From ZC4RG30 sp963777735 (GTDB lineage Bacteria; Pseudomonadota; Gammaproteobacteria; Steroidobacterales; Steroidobacteraceae): DNA of 64,000 bases. The position numbers and the translations under genes were made by a program. Shown here piece by piece: positions 24,115-35,300 of this stretch. The notes below the pieces were generated by a model. The model searched no databases, was not told the DNA's origin, and was given only the letters and a program-made list of their open reading frames with translations. The stretch covers positions 62,001-126,000 of the forward strand of contig CAVZRQ010000006.1 of the NCBI GenBank assembly GCA_963777735.1, given 5' to 3'. The first letter of the stretch is position 1, and every line of letters begins with the position of its first letter.

Positions 24115-25440
24115 TCAGATCTCCGCGATGGCGCCAGTACTGTCGCCGACTTTCTCGATGGGAACACCGGCACGCTGCAGCACCGTCAGCAGCACATTGG
24201 CGAGCGGCGTGCGCTCCTTGAAATTGATGTGCTGCCCGCCCCGGATGCGCCCGCCACCATTGCCCAGGATCGCCGTAGGCAGCGGATACTGGTTGTGCGC
24301 ATTGCTGTTGCTCATGTTGCTGCCGAACAGCAGCATCGAATTCTCGAGCATGGTGCCGTCGCCATCGGGCATCTTCGCGAGCTTCTCGACGAACCGCGCG
24401 AATTCCTGCGTGTGATAGCGCTGGATCAGCGCGAGGCGATCCTTCTTGGCCGGATCGTTCGCATGATGCGAGAGCGCATGGAAGGCATCCGGCACACCGA
24501 TGTGGTTGTAGGTCTGCTCGCTGACTTCCGGCGCCAGCATGAAACTCTGCACCCGCGTGAGATTGCCCTGATAGGCCAGTGCGATCAGGTCGAACATCAG
24601 CTTCAGGTGTTCGTCGAAATTCTCGGAGGTGGCGCCCGGCACATCGGGCAGCTGCAGTTTCGCGAGATCCCCCTGCGCATTGTTCTGCACGCGCCGCTCG
24701 ATCTCGCGCACGCTTTCCAGGTAATCGTTGAGCGTGTTGCGGTCTTCCGCGCCCAGCCGCCGCCCCAGCGAGCTCACTTCCCCGGCGATCATGTCGAGGA
24801 TGCTGCTGGTCTGCTCGGTGAGGAAGCGCCGCTCGGCGGCGGAATCCCCCTGACCAAAAAGGCGCAGGAACAACTGGCGCGGATTGTTCTCCACGGGCAG
24901 CGGCGTCGATGCCGTGCGGAACGACAGCGTGCCGGAGAAACTGCAGCCATAGCCGCGCTCGCAGGCACTGCCGGCGCCATGCCCCTGCGCCGTGGCGGTT
25001 TCGAGCGAAGGCCAGGGTGTGTCCTGCCCGATGTGCTGCGCGGCGATCTGGTCCACCGTGGGCGCCATGAATGGTTCCAGCGCTTCGCGCGGATGCGTGC
25101 ACGACAGCCAGGTGGCCGGCACCAGCGCATGCACTGCCCTGCTCTCGCCGGGCTTGTTGCCCAGGTTGCTGATCACGGTGAGCTGCTTCTGGAACGGCGC
25201 CAGCGGATCGAGGATCGGGCCCGGCGTGAACTCACGGCCCGCCTGCGCCGGCGTCCACTTCTCCATCACCGCGCCATGCGGAAAGTAGAAGAACCCCAAA
25301 CGCGGCTTGGGCGCGGCGGCTGTCTGGGCCAGCGCGGTGGCAGCAGGAATCATCGCGTTGAGCAGCGGCAGCGAGACGCTGACGCCCATGCCCCGCAGCA
25401 CCGTGCGACGTGAAAGATGTTTTCTGGTGATGAACGTCAT
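24115..25440 (-). CDS. DUF1552 family exported protein
   Basis: A 441-residue protein with an RR-containing leader (LSRRTVLRGMGVSVSLPLL) that looks like a Tat signal. The body shows the DUF1552 pattern (GFFYFPHGAVMEKW, then LLFGSNMSNSNAHN and LLTVLQRAGVP). The start ATG at 25440 has GGAGG 7 nt upstream; the same frame is open further up but inside the previous gene. DUF1552 proteins are encoded next to DUF1592 haem proteins in planctomycetes and several proteobacteria. The function is not established; they resemble alkaline-phosphatase/sulfatase-fold secreted proteins. 4 nt after the DUF1592 gene. Confidence 0.9.
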   Translation of the reverse strand: MTFITRKHLSRRTVLRGMGVSVSLPLLNAMIPAATALAQTAAAPKPRLGFFYFPHGAVMEKWTPAQAGREFTPGPILDPLAPFQKQLTVISNLGNKPGESRAVHALVPATWLSCTHPREALEPFMAPTVDQIAAQHIGQDTPWPSLETATAQGHGAGSACERGYGCSFSGTLSFRTASTPLPVENNPRQLFLRLFGQGDSAAERRFLTEQTSSILDMIAGEVSSLGRRLGAEDRNTLNDYLESVREIERRVQNNAQGDLAKLQLPDVPGATSENFDEHLKLMFDLIALAYQGNLTRVQSFMLAPEVSEQTYNHIGVPDAFHALSHHANDPAKKDRLALIQRYHTQEFARFVEKLAKMPDGDGTMLENSMLLFGSNMSNSNAHNQYPLPTAILGNGGGRIRGGQHINFKERTPLANVLLTVLQRAGVPIEKVGDSTGAIAEI

Positions 25441-25444
25441 GCGT

Positions 25445-27832
25445 TTACCTCCCCGACTCGTGCGCAACCTGCGCGGCTGCAGCGGGCGGATCCTGCGGCA
25501 GTCGCCGCAGACGGAATGCTTCGCTGGCAGCAATGGCCTGCACCAGAGTGCCGAAGCGATAATTGTCGGCCGCGGCGCGGCGCACGATCGCCCGCACAGC
25601 GGGCATGTCCTGATGCCGCAGCGGCCGGCCCAGCGCGTACACCATCAGCTTTTCGGTGAGCGCCTGCACGAACTGGTCTGGCCGCGCGAGCAGCGCCTTG
25701 TTCAGGTCCGCGGGCCCTTTCACCGGCACGCCGCTGGCCAGTTGGCCACTCGCATCGATCACCGTGCCCGCATCCCGGTCGCGGTGGCGCCAGGTGCCCA
25801 GCACATCGTAGTTCTCGAGCGCGAAACCCAGCGGATCAATCACGCCATGGCAGCTGTTGCAGGATTTCTGTTCGCGGTGCTGCTCAAGGCGTTCACGCAC
25901 CGTGGCCATCTTCTTGCCCGGCTCGTTCTCCTTGAACTGTTCGACACCCGGCGGCGGTGAGGCCGGCGGAGTGCCATACAGTGTTTCGAGAACCCAGGAA
26001 CCCCGCAGCACCGGCGAAGTGCGGTTGCCATAGGAGGTGGCCATCAGCAAGGCACCCTTGCCGAGCAACCCGAAGCGATTCGCATCGGCATGCCGCACCG
26101 GCCGGAACTGCGAACCCTGCACATTCGGAATGCCGTACTGCTTTGCCAGCCGGTCGTTCAGGAAGGTGGTGTCGGCGCGCAGCAGATCCAGCACGCTGCG
26201 ATCCGGCACCAGCACACTGGCGAGGAACAGGCGGATTTCCTCGCGCAGCGCGGCGCGCAGGTTGGCATCGAAATCCGGGAAGGTCACGGGATCAGGCTTG
26301 ATGTTGTCCATGCGGCCAACGTTCAGCCACTGGAATGCAAAGTTGGTGATCAGCGATTGCGCACGCGCATCGCCCAGCATCCGCCGCACCTCTGCGTCGA
26401 GCACGGCGGAATCGCGCAGCCGCCCAGCCGTGGCCAGATCCAGCAGCTGCTGGTCAGGCCCTGCACTCCACAGGAAGAACGACAACCGCGTGGCCAGTTC
26501 CAGATCGGTAAGGGGCTCGACTTCGCCACGCTTCTCATCGGCCATGGTGGGGGCCGAACGCAGCAGGAAGCGGGTGCTGGAGAGAATGGCGGTCAGGCCG
26601 CTCTCTACGCCGGCATCGAAATCCTGCAGCGCGCGGGCGCGCGTGTAGAACTCCAGCGGTGCCTTGAGATCTTCCTCCGTGACCGGCCGACGAAACGCTG
26701 CCGTCGCCAGGTTGCCCAGGATGCGGCGCGCGCAGGGCAGCTCTTCTGCGGCGGTGGCGGGCCGGCACACGAATACCCGGCGACGGCTGGGCGTTTCGCT
26801 GACGCCCGTGACGTTGAACGGCCCGGAAACCGTCAACCCCGGAATATTCGGCGCGCGCTCCATCTCCGGCAGCATCGCAATCGGCTGCAGCGGTGAATCC
26901 GACTGCGCCAGCGAACGCTGCACGAAGGCCACACCCACGCGACGCACCCCCGCCTTCACCTGGACGCTGATGTGATTGAAGCGGTTCTGCATTTCATCGG
27001 CGGCGATCGCCTGCCGCTGGTCCACCGCTTTCAGATCTTCCGGACCACCCGCATCCTGCTGGAACACCCGCCGCCCATCGATGGTGAGGATCACGCGATG
27101 CGTGGAATCCACCTTGGTGACGTAACCCGCGCCCATGAACAGGAAGTCACGGATGGCGAATACGTATTCGCCATCCGCGGGAAAATCATGTTCGACCACG
27201 AAGCCACCGCGTGTGCCCAGCGGCAGCCCATCGACATGGCGCGACTGGTCGGCAGAGGTGTCCACACGATATTCACTGCTGCTCGCCTTGCCCGTGGCCC
27301 GGCCGATGGCCTGGCGACTCACCGTGCGGGCGGCAGTGATGTACTGGTCGAGAAAGGAAGGCGAGATGCGCAGCGTCGCCGCCACGTTGTCGAAACCTTC
27401 GTTGGAAACATCCTTGGGCAGCAGCGTGCCCACATCCACGCGCATGTCGAGGATGCGCTGGATCTCGCGGGCATACTCGGTGCGGTTGAGTCGGTGCAGG
27501 CCGACGAAGCCGGGATCCGGATCTGCGGCGGCCGCTTGGTCGAGGGTGCCCTCGAGCCAGGAAACCAGGGCATCGATGTCCTGCTGCGCGGGCTGCTTCT
27601 CACCAGGAGGCGGCATGAGCCGGCCCCGCAGCTTGCGCACGGCCTCTTCCCACACCTCGGCATCGGCATGGATGGAATCGGCGGAGAGCGTGTCGAAGGC
27701 CACGCCGCCGGCCCAGTCGGTGCTGTTGTGGCAGTTGCCGCACAGCGGTTCGAGCATGCTCCATTGCCGGGGCGGATTCGCGTCTGCCGCCAGGGCGGGC
27801 ACAGCCATGCCCAACGCCCAGACAGGCACCAT
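25445..27832 (-). CDS. DUF1592-type multidomain exported haem protein
   Basis: About 795 residues. After a signal peptide (WALGMAVPALAADA) comes a planctomycete-type cytochrome region with CGNCHN, then the DUF1587-DUF1592-DUF1588-DUF1595/1585 series (FVGLHRLNRTEYAREIQRIL, then EVEPLTDLELATRLSFFLWS), and a second CxxCH (CNSCHGVIDPLGFALENYD) near residue 700. Two c-type haems are therefore likely. The start is uncertain: ATG at 27832 gives a short signal peptide, and TTG at 27865 would give a longer one; upstream Pro-rich residues in the open frame look non-coding. First gene of the four-gene operon. Members of this family are exported by bacteria degrading complex carbon, but no reaction is established. 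Confidence 0.87.
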   Translation of the reverse strand: MVPVWALGMAVPALAADANPPRQWSMLEPLCGNCHNSTDWAGGVAFDTLSADSIHADAEVWEEAVRKLRGRLMPPPGEKQPAQQDIDALVSWLEGTLDQAAAADPDPGFVGLHRLNRTEYAREIQRILDMRVDVGTLLPKDVSNEGFDNVAATLRISPSFLDQYITAARTVSRQAIGRATGKASSSEYRVDTSADQSRHVDGLPLGTRGGFVVEHDFPADGEYVFAIRDFLFMGAGYVTKVDSTHRVILTIDGRRVFQQDAGGPEDLKAVDQRQAIAADEMQNRFNHISVQVKAGVRRVGVAFVQRSLAQSDSPLQPIAMLPEMERAPNIPGLTVSGPFNVTGVSETPSRRRVFVCRPATAAEELPCARRILGNLATAAFRRPVTEEDLKAPLEFYTRARALQDFDAGVESGLTAILSSTRFLLRSAPTMADEKRGEVEPLTDLELATRLSFFLWSAGPDQQLLDLATAGRLRDSAVLDAEVRRMLGDARAQSLITNFAFQWLNVGRMDNIKPDPVTFPDFDANLRAALREEIRLFLASVLVPDRSVLDLLRADTTFLNDRLAKQYGIPNVQGSQFRPVRHADANRFGLLGKGALLMATSYGNRTSPVLRGSWVLETLYGTPPASPPPGVEQFKENEPGKKMATVRERLEQHREQKSCNSCHGVIDPLGFALENYDVLGTWRHRDRDAGTVIDASGQLASGVPVKGPADLNKALLARPDQFVQALTEKLMVYALGRPLRHQDMPAVRAIVRRAAADNYRFGTLVQAIAASEAFRLRRLPQDPPAAAAQVAHESGR

Positions 27833-28043
27833 CGCCACTACCCATCTGCTCGTTTGCCTGGTCAACTCGAACCCCCGATAACCCCAGCTTTCCGCTGCGC
27901 CATACCACCATAGACCAGCGCCAGCCGGGGAGTTTCGAACAATTGGCGGATGCCGTAAATGCGGGGGGCGCATTCCCGCTCGGGGGGCCTGGCCATTCCC
28001 GACACCAGGCCCGCTGCTTCGCCCAGCGAAGGCCGCCCGGCCC

Positions 28044-29162
28044 TTATTTCAGCCTTACGCCCTGCTTCGCGTGGGCGGCACGGATTTCCGCAGCCACGCG
28101 GTTCGCGGGCAGCTTGCCGGAGGCAAAATCATCCGCGAGCTGAAACAGCTCGGCAAAGGCTCCTGACTGGTCGCTGTGCGCAGTGAGCTGCAGTTCTCCG
28201 CTGCGCTGCCAGTACGTTTCCCAATCGGCCATGACGGCCTTCCAGAATTCCCGCTCGGCCGCATAGCTGCTGTCTGCCGCAGAAAAATCCGCGCCTTTCA
28301 GCCGCTCGTAACGCGCCACGCCATATTCGCGCCCGACGAACGGCGCGGCACCCGCGCCCGCGGCATCCTTCAGGTTGTTTTCTTCCTGGATCCAGCCCGT
28401 TGCCGTGACGGTGTGCCGGTTCGTGCCGCGCAGCAGTTCGTAATCCTTGCGCACACTCCATTCGCGGCGTGGCAATGGCCGCGCCGTATCACCGCTCAGC
28501 CAGGACGAAAATGCCGCGTTGTGTTCCCAGCGTCCGAGGCTGCCGTAACGCGGCGCTTCATCCACCTGATACACCTGTTGCACCCACTGGCCGCGCCGCT
28601 CTGCCGCCGACAGCGCGCGCTTCACCCAGCGGTTGCCGCCCTGGTATTCCACGACGAATGCCGGCTCGTAGAGCCAGTCCTGTCGCCAGTGCTTGGTGAC
28701 CATCGATGCGCCGGGCTTGCCATCCTCGCCCAGGATGCGCATGTCGAGGATGTGCACCAGGCTGATGTGGCGGGGCTCATTGCGATCGACATAGACCTTC
28801 TCTGTTCCCCATGACTGGTACGGTCGCGGTCGATCTCCGTTGCCCGTGAAACTCGCGATCTCGAGAAAATCGAAATTCACGCGATAGCTGCCGGACATGG
28901 CGAGGATGGCGCGGCGGTCACGTTCTGCTGCGGCAATGCCCGATTGCTGCAGCGCCAGCCATTCGGCAGAAGGCGCGCGCTCGGGCTCAACCGGCACGCC
29001 GCGGGTGGTGCCACCGCGCGGCGCTGGCGCGCCAGGGCCCGTGGGCCAGGAAAAGGTGTAGCGGGATGAGATGGTGGGTGGTGATGCATCGGCTGCCATC
29101 GCCAGCGAATTCACTGCGGGGCACATCCCCAGCAGCACGATCAACAGGCGGCGCATGCGCAT
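28044..29162 (-). CDS. DUF6607 family exported protein
   Basis: A 372-residue protein with a signal peptide (LLIVLLGMCPAVNSLAMAAD). Conserved-looking segments include YQSWGTEKVYVD, HILDMRILGEDG and KHWRQDWLYEP, as in DUF6607 proteins. The start is ATG at 29162, which has GGAGG 8 nt upstream; a longer open frame overlaps the response regulator gene and is rejected. It is the third gene behind the BaeS-like kinase and BaeR-like regulator (19-nt gap), so it is probably co-transcribed. Function unknown; the context suggests an envelope-stress or metal-handling role. Confidence 0.78.
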   Translation of the reverse strand: MRMRRLLIVLLGMCPAVNSLAMAADASPPTISSRYTFSWPTGPGAPAPRGGTTRGVPVEPERAPSAEWLALQQSGIAAAERDRRAILAMSGSYRVNFDFLEIASFTGNGDRPRPYQSWGTEKVYVDRNEPRHISLVHILDMRILGEDGKPGASMVTKHWRQDWLYEPAFVVEYQGGNRWVKRALSAAERRGQWVQQVYQVDEAPRYGSLGRWEHNAAFSSWLSGDTARPLPRREWSVRKDYELLRGTNRHTVTATGWIQEENNLKDAAGAGAAPFVGREYGVARYERLKGADFSAADSSYAAEREFWKAVMADWETYWQRSGELQLTAHSDQSGAFAELFQLADDFASGKLPANRVAAEIRAAHAKQGVRLK

Positions 29163-29181
29163 GTAAGGGCCCTCCAGATCT

Positions 29182-29871
29182 CTAGCGTCGGTCCTCGTAG
29201 TGGTAACCGACACTGTAGACAGAGTGGATGAACTCTTCGCCGGGCACAACATCGGCGATCTTGCGGCGCAATTTCTTGATGTGGCTGTCGACGGTGCGGT
29301 CCGCCACGATGCGCTCATCCCGGTACATCGCGTCCATCAGCTGATCGCGCGAGAAGATCCGCCCGGGCTGGCTGGCCAGCACGCTGAGCAGCTTGAATTC
29401 CACGGCGGTGAGATCGAGCGCCTGGCCATCGAGCGTGGCGCGCCAGCCGGATTCATCCAGCACCAGCCCACCAGCAGATGGCGCCGACGAACGCGCGCGC
29501 ATCGTGCGGCGCAGGACGGTGGCCACGCGCGCCACCACTTCACGCGGACTGAAGGGTTTGCAGATGTAATCATCGGCACCGAGTTCGAGGCCCAGCAGCC
29601 GATCGATTTCATCGACCCGCGCCGTGACCATGATGATGGCGGCATCGGTGAAGGTGCGCAGCTCGCGGCACAGCTCGAGCCCGCTGCGCCCGGGCAGCAT
29701 GACATCCAGCAGGATGAGGTCCACTTGGTTGCTGCGCACCCACGGTTCCACTTCATCGCCGCGCGCGACGCGATGCGTGATGTAACCCTGCTGGCGCAGG
29801 TAGTCACGCAGCACATCGGCGATCTTGTCTTCATCCTCGACAACGAGGATCGTCGCTGCAGTCTCGTTCAT
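29182..29871 (-). CDS. BaeR-like response regulator
   Basis: A 229-residue OmpR-class regulator. The receiver has VVEDEDK, phospho-Asp in ILLDVMLPG and the segment IDRLLGLELGADDYICKPFS, almost identical to BaeR; the winged helix has DRTVDSHIKKLRRKI. BaeR controls efflux operons (mdtABCD, acrD) in response to envelope damage. Here the likely target is the divergent MacAB-TolC-like operon beginning at 31566. Lies 3 nt after the kinase gene, in the kinase-first order seen in baeSR. Confidence 0.9.
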   Translation of the reverse strand: MNETAATILVVEDEDKIADVLRDYLRQQGYITHRVARGDEVEPWVRSNQVDLILLDVMLPGRSGLELCRELRTFTDAAIIMVTARVDEIDRLLGLELGADDYICKPFSPREVVARVATVLRRTMRARSSAPSAGGLVLDESGWRATLDGQALDLTAVEFKLLSVLASQPGRIFSRDQLMDAMYRDERIVADRTVDSHIKKLRRKIADVVPGEEFIHSVYSVGYHYEDRR

Positions 29872-29874
29872 GGT

Positions 29875-31407
29875 TCAGGCAGGCCGATCGGAAAGCGGCA
29901 ACCAGATGCTCCAGCGCAGGCCGCCCAGTTTGCTGCGACCACCCAGCATGCGCCCACCATGCGCCTCGACAATCGCCTTCACGATGGCAAGCCCGAGTCC
30001 GCTGCCGCCGCTGGCGCGGGAGCGTGAATTGTCCACTCGGTAAAGGCGTTCGGTGAGTCGGTGGAGATCCTTGTCGTCGACGCCTGGCGGAGAATCTTCC
30101 CAATCCATGCGCGCTTCCCCGGCTTCCAAGAAGGCATGAATGGAGAGTCGGGCGGGCGCTTCCGTGTAACGCAGCGTGTTCTGCAGCAGATTGCTGCACA
30201 ACTGCGCGATTCGATCGGCATCGGCGTCGACCACGATGGAGGGGTCCACGTTCACCTGCACCTGCAGGTCTTTCTCGCTGATCGCGGCACGGCCTGCAGA
30301 GAGGGCATCGTCAATGATCTCCGCCAGCTGCACGGGCTCCTTGCGGCAGGTGAGCGCGCCGAGATCGGACAGCGACAACAGTCGCAGATCTTCCACCAGC
30401 CGAGTCAGCTGGTGCACTTCCTGCGCAACCGAGGCAATGCTGCCCTGGGTCAGCGGCCGCACTCCATCCTGCACGGCTTCGATCTCCGCACGCAAAGAAG
30501 TGAGTGGAGTGCGCAACTCGTGCGCGATATCGGCAATCCACTGCTGCCGGCCACGTTGCGCGGCCTCGAGCGCCTGGGCGAGATGATTGAAGTCGCCGGC
30601 CAGGTGTGCGAGTTCGTCATGTCCCCTGACCGGAATGCGGGCAGCGTAGTCGCCACGCGCCAGCGCCGTGGCCCCGTGCCCCAGCGCACGCAGGCGTCGC
30701 GACAGCCAGTGCGAGATCAGCGCGGCATTCAGCAGCACGGCGGCGAGCATGCCGATCGCGATGACGCCGTAACTGTACGACTGCTGCTTGGCAAACATGA
30801 TTTCCAGGTTCTGTACCTGCTGCAGCCGGGGCTTGTACCCCAGGAAACCGACATTGGTGCCATCCACCATGATCGGCAGCTTCACGGCTTCTGCCACCAT
30901 GGTTGCGTCGCTGCCCGGTGCAGGAATCACAACCTCGCCCTTGGCGTCCAGCAGCATGAGGCGCCAATCCAGGGTAATCGGTTGCGCGATTTCATCTTCC
31001 ATCCGCGGAAAATTGCCGCCCCGGGTGAAATTGCGCGGCGTCTGGGGCTGTTCGCCCCGGGGCGGCCCACGATCATCGCGCGAAAAAATTCTTCCCCGCA
31101 TTCCGAAGACTTCGCGTACAAGCACGATCCACTCTTCGCGGTCCTGCTCCAGCCAATCCCAGCTCCCACGCTGGCGGTAGCCGTCGGCCAGACTCGTGAT
31201 CATGGGGTCAAGCCGTACCTCCTCGGACTGCCTGACATAGTCAACGAATTCCTTCTCGAAGCTCCAGCTATAGATGAGATAGACCGCAAGAACGAGCACC
31301 AGATTCGCGCTGGCGATGGCAAGGAACAATTTGACGCCGAGATTGTCCAGATTACGGCGGACCCGACCCGCAAGAGGTCGTGGCCGTATGGATTCCTCGG
31401 GGTTCAT
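29875..31407 (-). CDS. BaeS-like sensor histidine kinase
   Basis: A 510-residue kinase: a first membrane helix (about 24-48), a periplasmic sensor of about 140 residues containing a Gly/Pro/Arg-rich stretch (RGPPRGEQPQTPRNF), a second helix (about 205-225), HAMP, phospho-His in DIAHELRTPLTSLRAEI, and HATPase motifs (NLLQNTLRYTE, GSGLGLAIV). The G1 box reads EDSPPGVDD where DxGxG is usual, as found in BaeS-type kinases. Divergent from the efflux operon with 158 nt between the starts. It likely senses envelope stress or a toxic compound. Confidence 0.88.
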   Translation of the reverse strand: MNPEESIRPRPLAGRVRRNLDNLGVKLFLAIASANLVLVLAVYLIYSWSFEKEFVDYVRQSEEVRLDPMITSLADGYRQRGSWDWLEQDREEWIVLVREVFGMRGRIFSRDDRGPPRGEQPQTPRNFTRGGNFPRMEDEIAQPITLDWRLMLLDAKGEVVIPAPGSDATMVAEAVKLPIMVDGTNVGFLGYKPRLQQVQNLEIMFAKQQSYSYGVIAIGMLAAVLLNAALISHWLSRRLRALGHGATALARGDYAARIPVRGHDELAHLAGDFNHLAQALEAAQRGRQQWIADIAHELRTPLTSLRAEIEAVQDGVRPLTQGSIASVAQEVHQLTRLVEDLRLLSLSDLGALTCRKEPVQLAEIIDDALSAGRAAISEKDLQVQVNVDPSIVVDADADRIAQLCSNLLQNTLRYTEAPARLSIHAFLEAGEARMDWEDSPPGVDDKDLHRLTERLYRVDNSRSRASGGSGLGLAIVKAIVEAHGGRMLGGRSKLGGLRWSIWLPLSDRPA

Positions 31408-31565
31408 GGCTGCAGTCTCATTGCAACTACGCTACTTGGCGAAAGAGCAAACTTTGTGAACAGGGATATCCACATTCTTTCCACACTCCCCGGTCATCCT
31501 GCCTTGCGTCCGGTCGCAACTGCGGCGGGCCATTCCACCATGTTTCCCGTAACGGAACCGCTTAT

Positions 31566-33319
31566 ATGAACGACACCACTACTGAATCCACCTCCCGCCG
31601 ATCGCGCAACAAGCCCAATCGCGCGCTGATCGCCACTGTTGCAGTGGTTGTAGCCGCAGGCGGCTGGTACGGGGTAAGCAAGTACCTCAAGAGTGGCGGC
31701 GATAAGGAAAAGTACATCTACGCCACCGTCACCACTGGCGAGATCGAAGACCTGGTCACCGCCACCGGCACGCTGGAGCCACGTGATTACGTGGACGTTG
31801 GCGCGCAGGTCTCGGGCCAGATCGAGAAGCTGCTGGTTGAAGTGGGCGATGAGGTGAAGAAAGGCGACGTGCTCGCCACGATCGACGCCACCCAGGCCAG
31901 GGCCAGGGTGGAAGCCAACCAGGCGCAGATGCTGTCTTCGCAGACGAACCTGAAAACCCAGGAAACCAACCTCGAGAAGGCACGGCGCGACTACCAGCGG
32001 CAGGTCAACCTGAAGGCTGCGGACGCCACCACGGAAGAGGCGGTGCTCAACGCGAAGACCACGCTGGAGAACGCCGAGCGGCAGATCATCACGTCGAAGG
32101 CCCAGATCACACAGCAGGATGCCAACATGCGGATCGAGGCAAGGAACCTGCAGTACACGCAGATCGTCGCGCCGATCGACGGCACTGTGATGACCATTGC
32201 CGTGAAGGAAGGCCAGACCGTCAACGCGACGCAGAACGTGCCGAACGTCATGCGCATCGCGAACCTCTCGACGATGACGGTGCGGTCCGAGGTTTCCGAG
32301 GCTGACGTTTCGAAGCTCTACGAGGGAATTCCTGTCTACTTCACTACGCTGAGCAGCCAGAACCGTCGCTGGAACAGTGTTATGAAGCGCCGCGAGCCCA
32401 CCCCGAAAGTGCAGAACAGCGTGGTGCTCTACAACGCGCTGTTCGATGTGGACAACGACGGCACCTTGATGCCTTCGATGACTGCACAGGTGTTTTTTGT
32501 GGCCGCCAAGGCAGAAAACGTGTTGACGGTGCCGATGGCCGCCCTGCAACAGGGTCAGCAGATCGCACGTGAAATGGCGGCGAAGGAAAGGGAAGCCAAG
32601 GGCGAGAAGGCCCCGGCAGGTCCTCCCGGTGCTCCAGGCGCAGGCCCTCCAGGTGCCGGTGCTCCCGGTGCTCCAGGCGCAGCGCCGAACGGGGCGACAG
32701 CCGCAGGCGCACCTGCGAATGCAGGCGGCCGTCCCGCGGTTGCAGACGCTGGTGGCGAAGGCGCCGCCGCCCCAGGCAATCGCGCGGGCGAAGGCATGCG
32801 TGGCGGACAACCTGGCGCCAACGGCCAGCGGCCCGGCGGACAGCGCCCCGGTGGCGCCGGCGGTCCTCCAGGTGGTTTCGGTGGCTTCAATGGCGGTCAG
32901 GCACCCACCGCAGAACAGATGGAACAGTTCCGCCGCATGCGCGCAGCGGGTGGCCAGGGTGGCGGTGGCTTCGGTGGCCAGCGCCCGCCGGGCGGCTTTG
33001 GTGGCATGAACGCGGGTGGCGGTGGCGGTGGCGCAGCACGCGCACCCCAGCAGCGCCGCGGCACGGTGATGGTCAAGCTGGCCGACGGCAAGCTGGAACC
33101 TCGGCAGGTGGTGATCGGTGTCACCAATCGCGTGTATGGCCAGGTGCTCGAGGGCCTCAAGGAAGGCGAGGAAGTCGTGATCGGCCTGAGTGAACCTGTG
33201 GCCGCGCCCGGATCCGCCGTCCAGACCCCGAACGCCAACCAGAACCAGAACCGTCCCAACAACTTCCAGGGCGGCGGCTTCCCTGGCGGCGGCGGCGGCG
33301 GCAACTTCAGGCCCTTCTG

Positions 33320-33320
<1 letters not shown>
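31566..33320 (+). CDS. macA: MacA-like efflux adaptor with long Gly/Pro/Ala-rich insert
   Basis: A 584-residue membrane-fusion protein. N-terminal anchor helix (about 21-36), lipoyl half (GAQVSGQIEKLLVEVGDEVK), helical hairpin (about 105-185), second lipoyl half (IVAPIDGTVMTIAVKEGQT) and beta-barrel up to about 345. Then comes a low-complexity stretch of about 150 residues (about 345-495) rich in Gly, Pro, Ala and Gln, the membrane-proximal strands (GTVMVKLADGKLEPRQVVIG), and a Gly-rich tail ending NFRPF. E. coli MacA has 371 residues and no such insert. Start ATG at 31566; the frame is open for 62 codons more but that part lacks signal character. The stop overlaps the start of the MacB gene (TGATG). 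Confidence 0.88.
32608..33050 (+). repeat. Low-complexity Gly/Pro/Ala coding region in the MacA-like gene
   Basis: Imperfect repeats of GGTGCTCCAGG/GGCGC type encode collagen-like PGAPGAG and PGAGAPGAP runs, followed by GGQRPGG and GGFGGFNGG runs. The section is placed between the beta-barrel and the membrane-proximal domain and keeps the frame, so it is part of the protein, not an insertion breaking it. Confidence 0.85.
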
Positions 33321-35296
<1,976 letters not shown>

Positions 35297-35300
35297 TGTC

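Noticed and set aside
27833..28043. Possible small gene between DUF1592 and DUF6607 genes
   Set aside because: Only short frames with Pro/Arg-rich translation and no ribosome binding site.
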